This document shows, in pieces, positions 56,647-64,000 of a DNA stretch of 64,000 bases. The notes beneath the pieces are model-generated. The model made no database searches, was not told the DNA's origin, and saw nothing but the letters and a program-made list of their open reading frames with translations. Every line of letters starts with the position of its first letter. Positions within the stretch are counted from its first letter, which is position 1. The DNA is from Methylobacterium sp. NMS14P (lineage in GTDB: Bacteria > Pseudomonadota > Alphaproteobacteria > Rhizobiales > Beijerinckiaceae). A program made the position numbers and the translations under genes. The stretch is taken from positions 3,580,501-3,644,500 of the forward strand of contig NZ_CP087106.1 in the NCBI RefSeq assembly GCF_028583545.1. The letters run 5' to 3'.

Positions 56647-56920
56647 CGGCGCTCAGGCCGTGACGGCCGCGCGACCTCTGCGCCGCCTTCGAACCGCCGG
56701 CGCCGAGCCCGACGCGCACCTCACCGCGCCGGCTCGGCCGCGACACCGGCGACGGCCGCCCAGCAGCCGGAGACCGCACGTTAACGACGCCCCAGCTTTC
56801 GTACGGTCGCCGCACGACATGACGGGGACGGATCTGAATTGGGACTGCGCGGAACTGGTCAGCGCAGGCCTCGCTTCGTAGTGTCTCGCCGCGAAACGCG
56901 ACGGGACGACCGACGAACCC

Positions 56921-58213
56921 ATGAATCCCGCAACCGGTACACAGTTCGACCCGCGGAGCGGCGCTCCGGCCACCCGCGTGGCCACCGTAACCTTCGACCC
57001 GCAGGTCAAAGGTCTCACGTGGCTGGCGCTGAAGGGCTTTCTGCTCTCGGTGGTGACCTTCGGCATCTACCGGTTCTGGTACGTCACCAACCTGCGCCGC
57101 TATTTCTGGGAGCGCACCGCGCTCGACGGCTCGCCCGCCGAGTATACCGGCACGGGCAAGGAGCTGTTCCTGGGCTTCCTCGTCGCGCTCGCCATCCTGG
57201 TGCCGATCTATGTCGCGCTGTTCGCGGTCTCGCTCGTCGCGCCCGCGCTCGCGCCGTTCTCGGTGGTGATCTCCTTCGTGTTCCTGTTCCTGCTGGGGCA
57301 GTTCGCGATCTACCGCGGGCGCCGGTACCGGGCGATGCGGACGCTCTGGCGCGGCATCCGCCTCGGGCAGGACGGTTCCGGTCTCGCCTACGCGGCGCGC
57401 GCGGGCGGTTGGTGGCTGCTCACGCTCGTCACCTTCGGCCTGGCCTTCCCGTTCATGCGGGCGAGCCTGGAGCGCTACCGCATCGGCCACACCCTGATCG
57501 GCACCAGCCGGATGCACTCGACGGCGCGGGGACGCAGCGTGCTCGGCCCCTGGCTTCTGCTCTACGTGGTCGGGCTCGGGCCGCTGATCGGGCTCGGCAT
57601 CGCCCTCCTGTTCGCCACGGATTTCTCACTGCCCGCGGACCTCGTGGTGCCGAAGCCCGGCGGCAAGGCCGGCGAGACGATCCTCAACCCCGCCTACGCG
57701 GCCTCGAAGATCGGCGTCATCCTCCAGACGACGGGCTTCGTGGCCGCGATCTGCGTGCCCGCGGCGCTGCTGCTGATCCCCTATTACCGCGCCCGCGAGA
57801 CGCGGGCGTTCATGGCCGCCGCCGGCCTCGGTCAGGCCCGCCTCGCCTCGAGTCTCAAGGCGCGCCAGTTCTACTGGCCCTACCTCGTCTACACGCTGTC
57901 GCTCCTGGGTTTCCTGGTCGTTCTGGGCCTCGTCGCGGCCCTGCTGATCTTCGCCGCGCGGGCGGCGGGTGATCTCAGCATGCTCCACTGGCTCGTCGTC
58001 CTCATCTACCTCGTCGGCGCGCCGCTCTTCGCGGTGCTCTACGTGCGCGTGGTGCAGGCTCGGCTCTGGGCGGCGGTCGCGACGAGCACGACGGTGATGG
58101 ATCCCGAGGCCCTGGAGACCGTCCTCGCCTCGTCCCGCGGCGCCGGCAGCGGCCTGCAGGAGGGCCTCGCCGACGCGCTCGACGTCGGGGGCGCCCTCCA
58201 GATCGGCTTCTGA
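56921..58213 (+). CDS. DUF898 (YjgN-family) inner-membrane protein
   Basis: 430 residues with about eight hydrophobic segments. The DUF898 hallmarks are GLTWLALKGFLLSVVTFGIY, RFWYVTNLRRYFWERT, and ELFLGFLVALAILVPIYV followed by YRGRRYRAMRTLWRGIRLG. A second related pattern lies toward the C-terminus. Function is unknown. It is followed after 3 nt by an M48 protease gene, and this DUF898-M48 pairing recurs in proteobacteria, suggesting that they act together in the envelope (inference). Confidence 0.9.
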   Translation: MNPATGTQFDPRSGAPATRVATVTFDPQVKGLTWLALKGFLLSVVTFGIYRFWYVTNLRRYFWERTALDGSPAEYTGTGKELFLGFLVALAILVPIYVALFAVSLVAPALAPFSVVISFVFLFLLGQFAIYRGRRYRAMRTLWRGIRLGQDGSGLAYAARAGGWWLLTLVTFGLAFPFMRASLERYRIGHTLIGTSRMHSTARGRSVLGPWLLLYVVGLGPLIGLGIALLFATDFSLPADLVVPKPGGKAGETILNPAYAASKIGVILQTTGFVAAICVPAALLLIPYYRARETRAFMAAAGLGQARLASSLKARQFYWPYLVYTLSLLGFLVVLGLVAALLIFAARAAGDLSMLHWLVVLIYLVGAPLFAVLYVRVVQARLWAAVATSTTVMDPEALETVLASSRGAGSGLQEGLADALDVGGALQIGF

Positions 58214-58216
58214 GAT

Positions 58217-59353
58217 TTGACCCGCGCTTCCGAGGCGACCGACACGGCGCCGATCGAGGTCGGAGGCCGCTACTTCGACGGCGTCAGCGCGCGGGCTCAT
58301 CCCGTCACGCTGCGCCTCGACGACCGCTTCCGCGTCTCCGGGCCGGACGTCGCCCGGGACTGGAACCTGCTCGACCTGCGCGCCGCCGTCTCGGTGCCGC
58401 CGCTGATGCGGATCGGTCCTGCCGACGAGCCGGTCCGCGTAGAGTTCTCGGACGCGACGCTCGCCGCGGCGCTCGCCGCGCGCTGCCCGGACCTGCGCCG
58501 TCGGGAGCGTTCGGGCGGCACGATGCGGCTCGTGCTCTGGTCTCTCGCGGCGGGTGTCTCGGTGCTGCTCGTGGCGATTTTCGGCGTCCCGCAGGTCGCG
58601 GGCCTGCTGGCCCCGCTCGTGCCGGACGCGGCCGAGTCGCGGCTCGGGGCGTTGGCAGAGCCGCAGGTCCTGCGGTTCCTCGGCAGCCCGCCGGCCTGTG
58701 AGGAACCCGCCGGGCGCGAGGCGCTCGGCACGCTCGTGGCCCGCCTCGTCGCGGCCGGCCAAGTGGAGGGCTCCCTGCCTCCGAACCTCGCCGTGAGCGT
58801 GCGCCGGCACGGGACGGCCAACGCCTTCGCCCTGCCGGGCGCCCGCGTGATCGTCCTCTCCAGCCTCATCGCGCGGGCGCGATCGGCCGACGAGGCCGCG
58901 GCGGTTCTGGCGCACGAGTTCGGGCATGTCCGCAGACGGGATCCGACCCGCTCCCTCATCCGGGCATCGGGCACCTCGTTCCTTCTGAGCCTCGTCCTCG
59001 GGGATCTGACCGGCTCGACCATCATCATCGCGCTGGGCGACGCGGTGCTCTCGGCCGGCTACAGCCGCGACGCCGAGCGGGCGGCGGACGCCTACGCGGT
59101 CGACCTGATGACCCGCGCGGGCGGCAACGGCGCGGCGCTCGCCGACATCCTCGAGCGCATCGCCAAGGACAAGCACGACGGGAAGAGCGACGTGCTGGAC
59201 CTGCTGCGCAGCCATCCCTTCACACGCGAGCGCGCGGCCGCGATCCGCGCCCAGGCGGGTCCTGCGGCGGCCCAACGGCAGATCCTGTCGGGCGCCGCGT
59301 GGACCGCGCTCAAGGGCATCTGCGGGACGGGCGCGACGACGGCCGAGCCCTAG
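58217..59353 (+). CDS. M48-family zinc metalloprotease, membrane-anchored
   Basis: 378 residues, starting with TTG at 58217, three bases after the DUF898 stop; no ATG or GTG lies early enough to keep the N-terminal domain. The N-terminal about 95 residues (VGGRYFDGVSARAHPVTLRL) form a small beta-rich domain common in these partners. A membrane segment (about 103-125) and the peptidase domain follow: zinc motif HEFGH near 233 and third ligand in DAERAADAYA. NAFALPGARVIVLSSL is the usual M48 substrate-strand segment. It probably works in envelope protein quality control, with the catalytic domain in the periplasm. Confidence 0.9.
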   Translation: MTRASEATDTAPIEVGGRYFDGVSARAHPVTLRLDDRFRVSGPDVARDWNLLDLRAAVSVPPLMRIGPADEPVRVEFSDATLAAALAARCPDLRRRERSGGTMRLVLWSLAAGVSVLLVAIFGVPQVAGLLAPLVPDAAESRLGALAEPQVLRFLGSPPACEEPAGREALGTLVARLVAAGQVEGSLPPNLAVSVRRHGTANAFALPGARVIVLSSLIARARSADEAAAVLAHEFGHVRRRDPTRSLIRASGTSFLLSLVLGDLTGSTIIIALGDAVLSAGYSRDAERAADAYAVDLMTRAGGNGAALADILERIAKDKHDGKSDVLDLLRSHPFTRERAAAIRAQAGPAAAQRQILSGAAWTALKGICGTGATTAEP

Positions 59354-59555
59354 CCCGGCCCTGCGGTCACGATCAAAGGCCGCCAGCTGCGGAAGCGCGG
59401 TCGCCGGCGAGCACCGTCCGCCTCCGTCGGCCCCGACCTGCCGAGCGCCTTGCCGGTATACCGAGCAACGGATCGCTGTCGGATTGCCCGTCCCCCGCCT
59501 CCGCGACGGGGGCACCCGAGGGGGCGCGGGCGTTGTGACGGCCCGGGCGCCCGGC

Positions 59556-61595
59556 TCAGGCCGCCCGAACCCAGACCGCGGTGTCGTGGAAGGCGGCGCC
59601 GTCGTTGGGCGCGGCCGGCGCGGACCCGATCAGGGTGTTGATGCCCCCGTCCCCGCCCGTGAAGGCCGCGCTCGGCCACAGGCTCTCGATCACCACCACG
59701 CCCGGCTGCTGCCCCTCGGCGAGCCGCGCGTGCAGCTGGACCCGGCCGCGGGCGTTGCCGACCTCGACGGCGTCGCCCGTGCCGATCCCGAGCCGCGCGC
59801 CATCGGCCGGGTGGATCAGGCAGGTCGGCCGCCCCTCGCGGCGGAGCGACTCCGGCACGTTGGTGAACGTCGCGTTGAGGAACTGGCGGGCCGGCGGGGC
59901 GATCATGCGGAACGGGTGCTGCGCGTCGGCGGGCTCGGCCTCCGGCCAGTGATCCGGCAGGGCCGGCATCCCGGCCGCGCGCGGTCCCAGTGCCGCCCAG
60001 TCGGGGGCGAAGCGGAACAGTCCGTCGGGATGGCCGAACCCGTTCAGGAAGTGGCTCGCGGCGAAGTCCGGCTGCGCGTCGATCCAGCCCTCCGCCTCCA
60101 GCCTGTCGAGGCCGCCCCAGCCGGAGCGCGCGAGGGTCGCGTCGGCGAGGTCCCGGGCGCTCAGGCGGAAGCCCGCGTGCTCCGCGCCGAGCCGGGCGGC
60201 GAGCCCGGAGAGAAGCGCGTGGTTCGAGCGGCACGCGCCCGGCGGCTCCAGGATCGCGGGCCCGGCCTGGATGTGGCTGTGGCCGCCGGCGCCGTAGATG
60301 TCGTCGTGTTCCAGGAAGGTCGTGGCCGGCAGCACGAGGTCGGCGAGCGCGGCCGTCTCGGTCATGAACTGCTCGTGGACGGCCACGAACACGTCCGGCC
60401 GCGCGAGCCCGGCGCGCACCCGGGCGCTGTCGGGCGCGGAGACCGCGGGATTGGCCGACTGGATCAGCATGGCGCGGACCGGCGGGCCGCCCTGCAGGGC
60501 GTCGGGATCGTCGGCGAGCACGGCGCCGATCCGGCTCATGTCGAGCTCGCGCACGCCCGGCGCCCTGGCGTCGAGACCCTCCGTCAGGGTCTTGTCCCAG
60601 TTGAAGATCGCGGCGTGCTGCCAGAGGGCGCCCCCGCCCTCGTGCTGCCAGGCGCCGGTGACGGTCGGCAGGCAGGTCACCGCGTGCAGGTTCACCGCGC
60701 CGTTGCGGCTCCGGGTGAAGCCGAAGCCGCAGCGGATGTAGCTGCGCGGCGTGCGGCCGTAGAGGGCCGCGAAGGCCTCGATCGCGGCGGGCTCCAGGCC
60801 GGTGATCGCCGCCGCCCATTCGGGCGTGCGCGACGCCAGGTGCGCCTCCAGCGCGGCCGTGACCTGCGCGTGGGCCGCGAGATAGGCCCGGTCCGCGTGA
60901 CCGTCGCGGAACAGGACGTGGAGCACCGCGCAGGCCAGCGCCCCGTCGGTGCCGGGCCGTGGCGCCAGGTGGAGGTCGGCGGCCGCCGCGGTCCCGGTGC
61001 GGTACGGATCGATCACCACCAGCTTGGCGCCCCGCGTCTTGCGGGCGCGGCTGATGTGGGTCATCGCGTTGACCTGCGTGCTCACCGGGTTGCCGCCCCA
61101 GACAACGATCAGGTCGGAGAGCGCCATCTCGCGGGGATCGGGGCCGGCGATCCGGCCGACCCCGGCGCTCCAGCCCGCGATCGCGACCGCCGTGCAGATC
61201 GTGCGCTTGCGCCGCGAGTAGCCCATCACGTGGGTGAGCCGGTGGATGCCGTCGCGCTGGACCAGGCCCATGGTCCCGCCCGAATTGTACGGCCAGACCG
61301 CCTCCGCGCCCCAACGGTCCGCCGCCTCCGAGAAGGCCTCGGCCAGCCGGTCGAGCGCAGCGTCCCAGGAGATCCGGCGCCACGCCCCGCCGCCTTTCGG
61401 GCCGACGCGCTCCATCGGGTGGAGGATCCGGTCCGGGTGGTGGACGCGCTCGCCGTAGCGGCTGACCTTCGCGCAGATCACGCCGGCCGTGTAGGGATTG
61501 TCGCCGCCCCGGACCGAGACGACGCGCCCGTCCGCGACTTGCACGTCGAGGCTGCAGGCAGAGGGACAATCGTGCGGGCAGACGGTCCGGACCAA
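59556..61595 (-). CDS. Molybdopterin-dependent oxidoreductase with N-terminal [4Fe-4S] site
   Basis: About 679 residues. I prefer the TTG start at 61595 because GGGAG lies 8 nt upstream and the protein then opens MVRTVCPHDCPSACSL, the normal beginning. The Cys-x3-Cys-x3-Cys set and the later ICAKVSRY Cys bind the cluster. Further motifs are ISWDAALDRLAEAF, VVWGGNPVSTQVN, KLVVIDPYRTGTA and the C-terminal molybdopterin dinucleotide-binding domain (GDAVEVGNARGRVQL). An upstream ATG (61670) is in frame. This family contains formate dehydrogenase-like and thiosulfate/DMSO reductase-like enzymes; the substrate cannot be told. It lies downstream of a GntR regulator on the same strand (268-bp gap). 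Confidence 0.9.
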   Translation of the reverse strand: MVRTVCPHDCPSACSLDVQVADGRVVSVRGGDNPYTAGVICAKVSRYGERVHHPDRILHPMERVGPKGGGAWRRISWDAALDRLAEAFSEAADRWGAEAVWPYNSGGTMGLVQRDGIHRLTHVMGYSRRKRTICTAVAIAGWSAGVGRIAGPDPREMALSDLIVVWGGNPVSTQVNAMTHISRARKTRGAKLVVIDPYRTGTAAAADLHLAPRPGTDGALACAVLHVLFRDGHADRAYLAAHAQVTAALEAHLASRTPEWAAAITGLEPAAIEAFAALYGRTPRSYIRCGFGFTRSRNGAVNLHAVTCLPTVTGAWQHEGGGALWQHAAIFNWDKTLTEGLDARAPGVRELDMSRIGAVLADDPDALQGGPPVRAMLIQSANPAVSAPDSARVRAGLARPDVFVAVHEQFMTETAALADLVLPATTFLEHDDIYGAGGHSHIQAGPAILEPPGACRSNHALLSGLAARLGAEHAGFRLSARDLADATLARSGWGGLDRLEAEGWIDAQPDFAASHFLNGFGHPDGLFRFAPDWAALGPRAAGMPALPDHWPEAEPADAQHPFRMIAPPARQFLNATFTNVPESLRREGRPTCLIHPADGARLGIGTGDAVEVGNARGRVQLHARLAEGQQPGVVVIESLWPSAAFTGGDGGINTLIGSAPAAPNDGAAFHDTAVWVRAA

Positions 61596-61863
61596 GCGAC
61601 GAACTCCCGTGGCGCCAGCATGGGGAAGCAAGGACCGTGCGGTTCTGGGCCTTCGGCCGGAGGATCGCAAGGCGTGTCGCCACCGGTCCCTCGGCGCAGG
61701 GCGCCCGACATCGCCGACAGGGCGCCGATCACCTGGACCGCCTCGGCCACGTGCGTCGCCGCGGAGGCGACCTCGCCGCCCTCACCCGCGCAGGGTCCGC
61801 GCGCGCCCGCGGACCGCAGGGGATGCTCGCGGCGGAAAGGCTGCGCGGCCGCGGAGCGCGCGC
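61596..61863. other. Interval between oxidoreductase and GntR regulator
   Basis: 268 bp, GC-rich. A minus-strand frame spells ATHVAEAVQVIGALSAMSG, which looks protein-like but has no start, no ribosome site and no extension. I see no promoter or terminator I would defend. Confidence 0.3.
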
Positions 61864-62556
61864 TTAGCTCACCGCGTCGAGGGACGTCTGCGCGATGCGG
61901 AACGCGAGCTGCTTGAGGGCGACCGCGCACGCGTTGGTGACGTGGAGGCGGGCCAGTTGCTCGGCCTTCGCGGCGTCCCGGGCCTGGAAGGCCGCGACGA
62001 GGGCGTCGATCTCGGCGAGGCTGTGCGGCAGCCGCTCGGGATGCATCAGGGACGTCGCGCGCAGCAGGTTGATCCGGGAGTAGAAGCCGCGAAGGGTCTC
62101 GCGGACCAGATCGTTCCCGCAATGGCTGAGCATGACGTCGTACAGGATGCCCTTGGCGCGCAGGACACAGTCGGTGTCGCCGGAGCCGGCAGCCTCGCGC
62201 AGGTCCGCGGCAGCCCGGCCGAACTGCTGGATGGCGGCGTCCGTGGCCTGGGTGGCGAATTCGTGCGCCGCGTAACCCTCCAGCACGGCCCGCAGCGCGT
62301 AGAGCTGCCGGGCCTCCTCCACCGAGATCGAGGCCACGACCGGGCCGCGATGCGGCACCGTGTGGACGAGCTTCTCGGCCTCGAGCCGGCGCAGGGCCTC
62401 GCGCACGGAGGCGCGGCTGACGCCGAGCCCCTCGCACAACTCGCGCTCGATCAGCCGCTCGCCGGGGGCGTAGACGCCGGACGTGATCGCCTCGCGGACG
62501 GCGTCCTCGACCTTTTGCCGGAGCGTGTCAGGCTGGATGGCCCTGATCTTGTTCAT
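61864..62556 (-). CDS. GntR-family transcriptional regulator (FadR/FCD subfamily)
   Basis: 230 residues from ATG 62556. The winged helix-turn-helix (about 10-75) has TLRQKVEDAVREAITSGVY, then APGERLIERELCEGLGVSRA and SVREALRRLEAEKLV. The FCD ligand-binding domain (about 85-225) has YALRAVLEGYAAHEFA and, near the end, HSLAEIDALVAAFQARDAA with its metal-binding His pattern. It probably controls the small catabolic set just upstream (62642-64000) or the molybdo-enzyme downstream. The frame opens 24 codons earlier, but that part is Pro/His-rich without homology. Confidence 0.92.
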   Translation of the reverse strand: MNKIRAIQPDTLRQKVEDAVREAITSGVYAPGERLIERELCEGLGVSRASVREALRRLEAEKLVHTVPHRGPVVASISVEEARQLYALRAVLEGYAAHEFATQATDAAIQQFGRAAADLREAAGSGDTDCVLRAKGILYDVMLSHCGNDLVRETLRGFYSRINLLRATSLMHPERLPHSLAEIDALVAAFQARDAAKAEQLARLHVTNACAVALKQLAFRIAQTSLDAVS

Positions 62557-62641
62557 GGGTGGGTGTTGGGGGATCGCGGCTGGGCCGAACGGGTGACACG
62601 GCGCGGCCCCGGGTGGCAAGGCGTGCACCGGAGCGCGTCCG

Positions 62642-63406
62642 TCAGCCCCGGCCCCGCGCGGCCAGCTCGTCGCGCAGGATCGGCGCGGCCAGCTCCGCGC
62701 CGTGCATGCCGATCAGGCTGACGATCTCGAGAAACTCCATGAGCTCCTCCTTGGTCGCCCCGTAGCCGAGCGCGTTCTTCATGTGCATCTTCAGCCCCGG
62801 CACGTAGAGGTGCGTCGCCGCCGCGTCGAAGGCGCAGTAGACGAACTCCTTCATCTTCGGCGTCAGCACGCCGTGGCGCCAGGGCCAGGCCGAGAAGTCG
62901 AGATAGCCCTCGAACAGGTCGGGATCGAGCTCGAGGAGACCGTCCCAGAACGCGTGCCAGTAGCCCCGGTCGCGGGTGAAGTCGGATTTCAGCTGCTCCT
63001 GCCGCGGCGTCAGCGGCGCGGGGCCGCTCCGCTCGCCGGCCTCCTCCAGCACCTCCAGCAGCAGCGGCACGCCGATGTTGCAGGCGTGGATGCCGAGCGT
63101 CGCCGTCAGGGCGAGCACCTCCGTGATCTCGTCGACCGTCGCGCCCGCGTCGAGGGCGTTGCGGATCTGGCGGCGGGTCCCGGGCGCGTAGAGGTGGGTC
63201 GCGGCCGTCGCGGCCGAGAGCGCGATCAGGGCGCGGTCCTTGGCGCCGAGATGGTTCTTGCGCACGGGGACCATCGCCAGCCGCGCCCAGGCGTCGAGGA
63301 AGCCCGGGGCCAGCTCGGCCAGGGCCGCCTGCTCCGCGTCCCAGTAGCCGAGCTCGCCCTGGACGGTGTGCCGGAGGCTCTCCGGGCTCGGCGCGGGCCC
63401 GGTCAT
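62642..63406 (-). CDS. Carboxymuconolactone decarboxylase-family protein (two CMD domains)
   Basis: 254 residues containing two tandem CMD/AhpD-like domains. The first has KNHLGAKDRALIALSAATAA, THLYAPGTRRQIRNALDAGAT and VLALTATLGIHACNIG. The second has LTPKMKEFVYCAFDAAATHL followed by MKNALGYGATKEELMEFLEI. Its ATG overlaps the stop of the cupin gene (ATGA), so the two are translated together. In neighbouring contexts such proteins handle lactone or peroxide chemistry in aromatic or hydroxy-acid catabolism; the exact reaction is unknown. Confidence 0.88.
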   Translation of the reverse strand: MTGPAPSPESLRHTVQGELGYWDAEQAALAELAPGFLDAWARLAMVPVRKNHLGAKDRALIALSAATAATHLYAPGTRRQIRNALDAGATVDEITEVLALTATLGIHACNIGVPLLLEVLEEAGERSGPAPLTPRQEQLKSDFTRDRGYWHAFWDGLLELDPDLFEGYLDFSAWPWRHGVLTPKMKEFVYCAFDAAATHLYVPGLKMHMKNALGYGATKEELMEFLEIVSLIGMHGAELAAPILRDELAARGRG

Positions 63407-63792
63407 GCCGTGGCTCCGGCGTAATCGGCCTCGACCACTTCGTCCTGCCAGTCGGTCTTGCCGAGCGAGATCGCCGTGTGGAGCAGGTAGCTGTCGGCGG
63501 CCGCGCCGTGCCAGTGCCGCTCGTCCGCGGGGATCCAGACGGTGTCGCCCGCCCGGATCGGCTGCGCCTGCTGGCCCGCGACGCAGATCCAGCCCTTGCC
63601 GGCGGTGACCTGCAGGATCTGGCCCTGCGCGTGCGCGTGCCAGAAGGTCCGCGCGCCGGGCGTGAAGAAGACGTTGTTGATCATCACGCCGCCCGTCGAC
63701 GGCATCACCGGGTCGGCCCAGACCTGCCCGGTGAAGGTCGGCCCGCGGCTCTCGGACTTCGCGCTGCTCTCGCGACCGTGGAAGATCTGCAT
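63403..63792 (-). CDS. Single-domain cupin protein
   Basis: 129 residues. The cupin motif 1 region is FWHAHAQGQILQVTAGKGWI (His ligands) and motif 2 is RAGDTVWIPADERHWHGA. ATG 63792 gives the whole domain. It overlaps the CMD-family gene downstream by four bases and follows a dehydrogenase-type gene by 9 nt. The cupin plus CMD pairing is common in small catabolic operons. A metal-dependent isomerase, decarboxylase or dioxygenase role cannot be separated from sequence alone. Confidence 0.9.
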   Translation of the reverse strand: MQIFHGRESSAKSESRGPTFTGQVWADPVMPSTGGVMINNVFFTPGARTFWHAHAQGQILQVTAGKGWICVAGQQAQPIRAGDTVWIPADERHWHGAAADSYLLHTAISLGKTDWQDEVVEADYAGATA

Positions 63793-63801
63793 CGTATCCT
63801 C

Positions 63802-64000
63802 TCAGTTCTCGTGTCGGTTGCCGTGGAGCCGGACACCGCCGGAGACGTCGCCGATGGCGTCGACGACGCGGTTGGAGATGACGTCGCCGTAGCCGAGCGC
63901 CGTGGCGAGGCCGAAGCTCGCCATCGGGCCGGACGCGTTGAGGGAGGCGACGCCGAGCTCGTGCAGGAGATCGGTGTAGAGCACGACGTCCTTGGTCATC
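63802..64000 (-). CDS. NAD(P)-dependent oxidoreductase of the 3-hydroxyisobutyrate dehydrogenase family, C-terminal end (runs off window)
   Basis: The visible 65 residues, with MTKDVVLYTDLLHELGVA, SLNASGPMASFGLATALGYG and SNRVVDAIGDVSGG, match the C-terminal helical domain of beta-hydroxyacid dehydrogenases (equivalent to the KDxxLAxxxAxxxGxxxP region). The coding frame runs past position 64000, so the ATG at 63997-63999 is internal, not the start. It is the first visible gene of a four-member minus-strand group: dehydrogenase, cupin, CMD protein, GntR regulator. Confidence 0.75.
   Translation of the reverse strand, partial: MTKDVVLYTDLLHELGVASLNASGPMASFGLATALGYGDVISNRVVDAIGDVSGGVRLHGNRHEN

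Noticed and set aside
61596..61863. Protein-like minus-strand patch ATHVAEAVQVIGALSAMSG
   Set aside because: No start, no extension and no family; it cannot be separated from chance in GC-rich DNA.

Overview
The window looks like chromosomal DNA of a GC-rich alphaproteobacterium. Methylobacterium or a close relative is my best guess, judging from base composition, the UmuD-like remnant, the small RRRAKR-type protein and the overall style of the proteins. No marker gene here proves the genus.

Layout. 1-685 (minus) is the N-terminal part of a glutamine amidotransferase of the N-acetylglutaminylglutamine amide (NAGGN) type. 935-1009 is tRNA-Gly(CCC). 1110-2345 is a complete IS3-family element with a classic -1 slippery heptamer. 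2568-4265 is a methyl-accepting chemotaxis protein with a terminator-like hairpin in its leader and a strong terminator behind it. 4462-5131 holds a decayed umuDC operon.

5116-52940 is a roughly 48 kb siderophore locus. On the minus strand, reading away from a divergent promoter at 11245-11645, lie an ornithine N5-monooxygenase, a periplasmic binding protein, a double-length FhuB-type permease, a FhuF-type ferric-siderophore reductase and the transporter ATPase. On the plus strand lie mbtH, a type II thioesterase, a stand-alone aspartyl beta-hydroxylase, a PvdE/SyrD-type peptide exporter and five NRPS genes. The NRPS genes are FAAL-ACP-C-betaH; interface-A-T; C-A-T-E-C-A-T-C-A-T; C-A-T-E-C-A-T; and C-A-T-TE. 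Nearly every junction is an ATGA, GTGA or TGATG overlap. Specificity codes read by eye give Asp, Ser, Ser, Gly, N5-hydroxy-Orn (inferred), Ser, Asp, with epimerases after residues 2 and 5. The predicted product is a fatty-acylated heptapeptide: acyl-betaOHAsp-D-Ser-Ser-Gly-D-OHOrn-Ser-betaOHAsp. Two beta-hydroxyaspartates and one hydroxamate would give six iron ligands. Two TonB-dependent receptors (47047-49269 and 50721-52940, minus) complete the uptake route: receptor, binding protein, FhuB/ATPase, then FhuF release of iron. No sigma factor/anti-sigma pair is present and neither receptor has a signalling domain. A 17-bp palindrome resembling an Irr/ICE iron box lies in the divergent promoter.

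53513-64000 is ordinary metabolism: an orphan family-5 peptide-binding protein, a Cys/Met-metabolism PLP enzyme, a DUF898 membrane protein paired with an M48 protease, a molybdopterin oxidoreductase, a GntR/FCD regulator, and a small catabolic-looking set of a carboxymuconolactone-decarboxylase-family protein, a cupin and the end of a hydroxyisobutyrate-dehydrogenase-type oxidoreductase.
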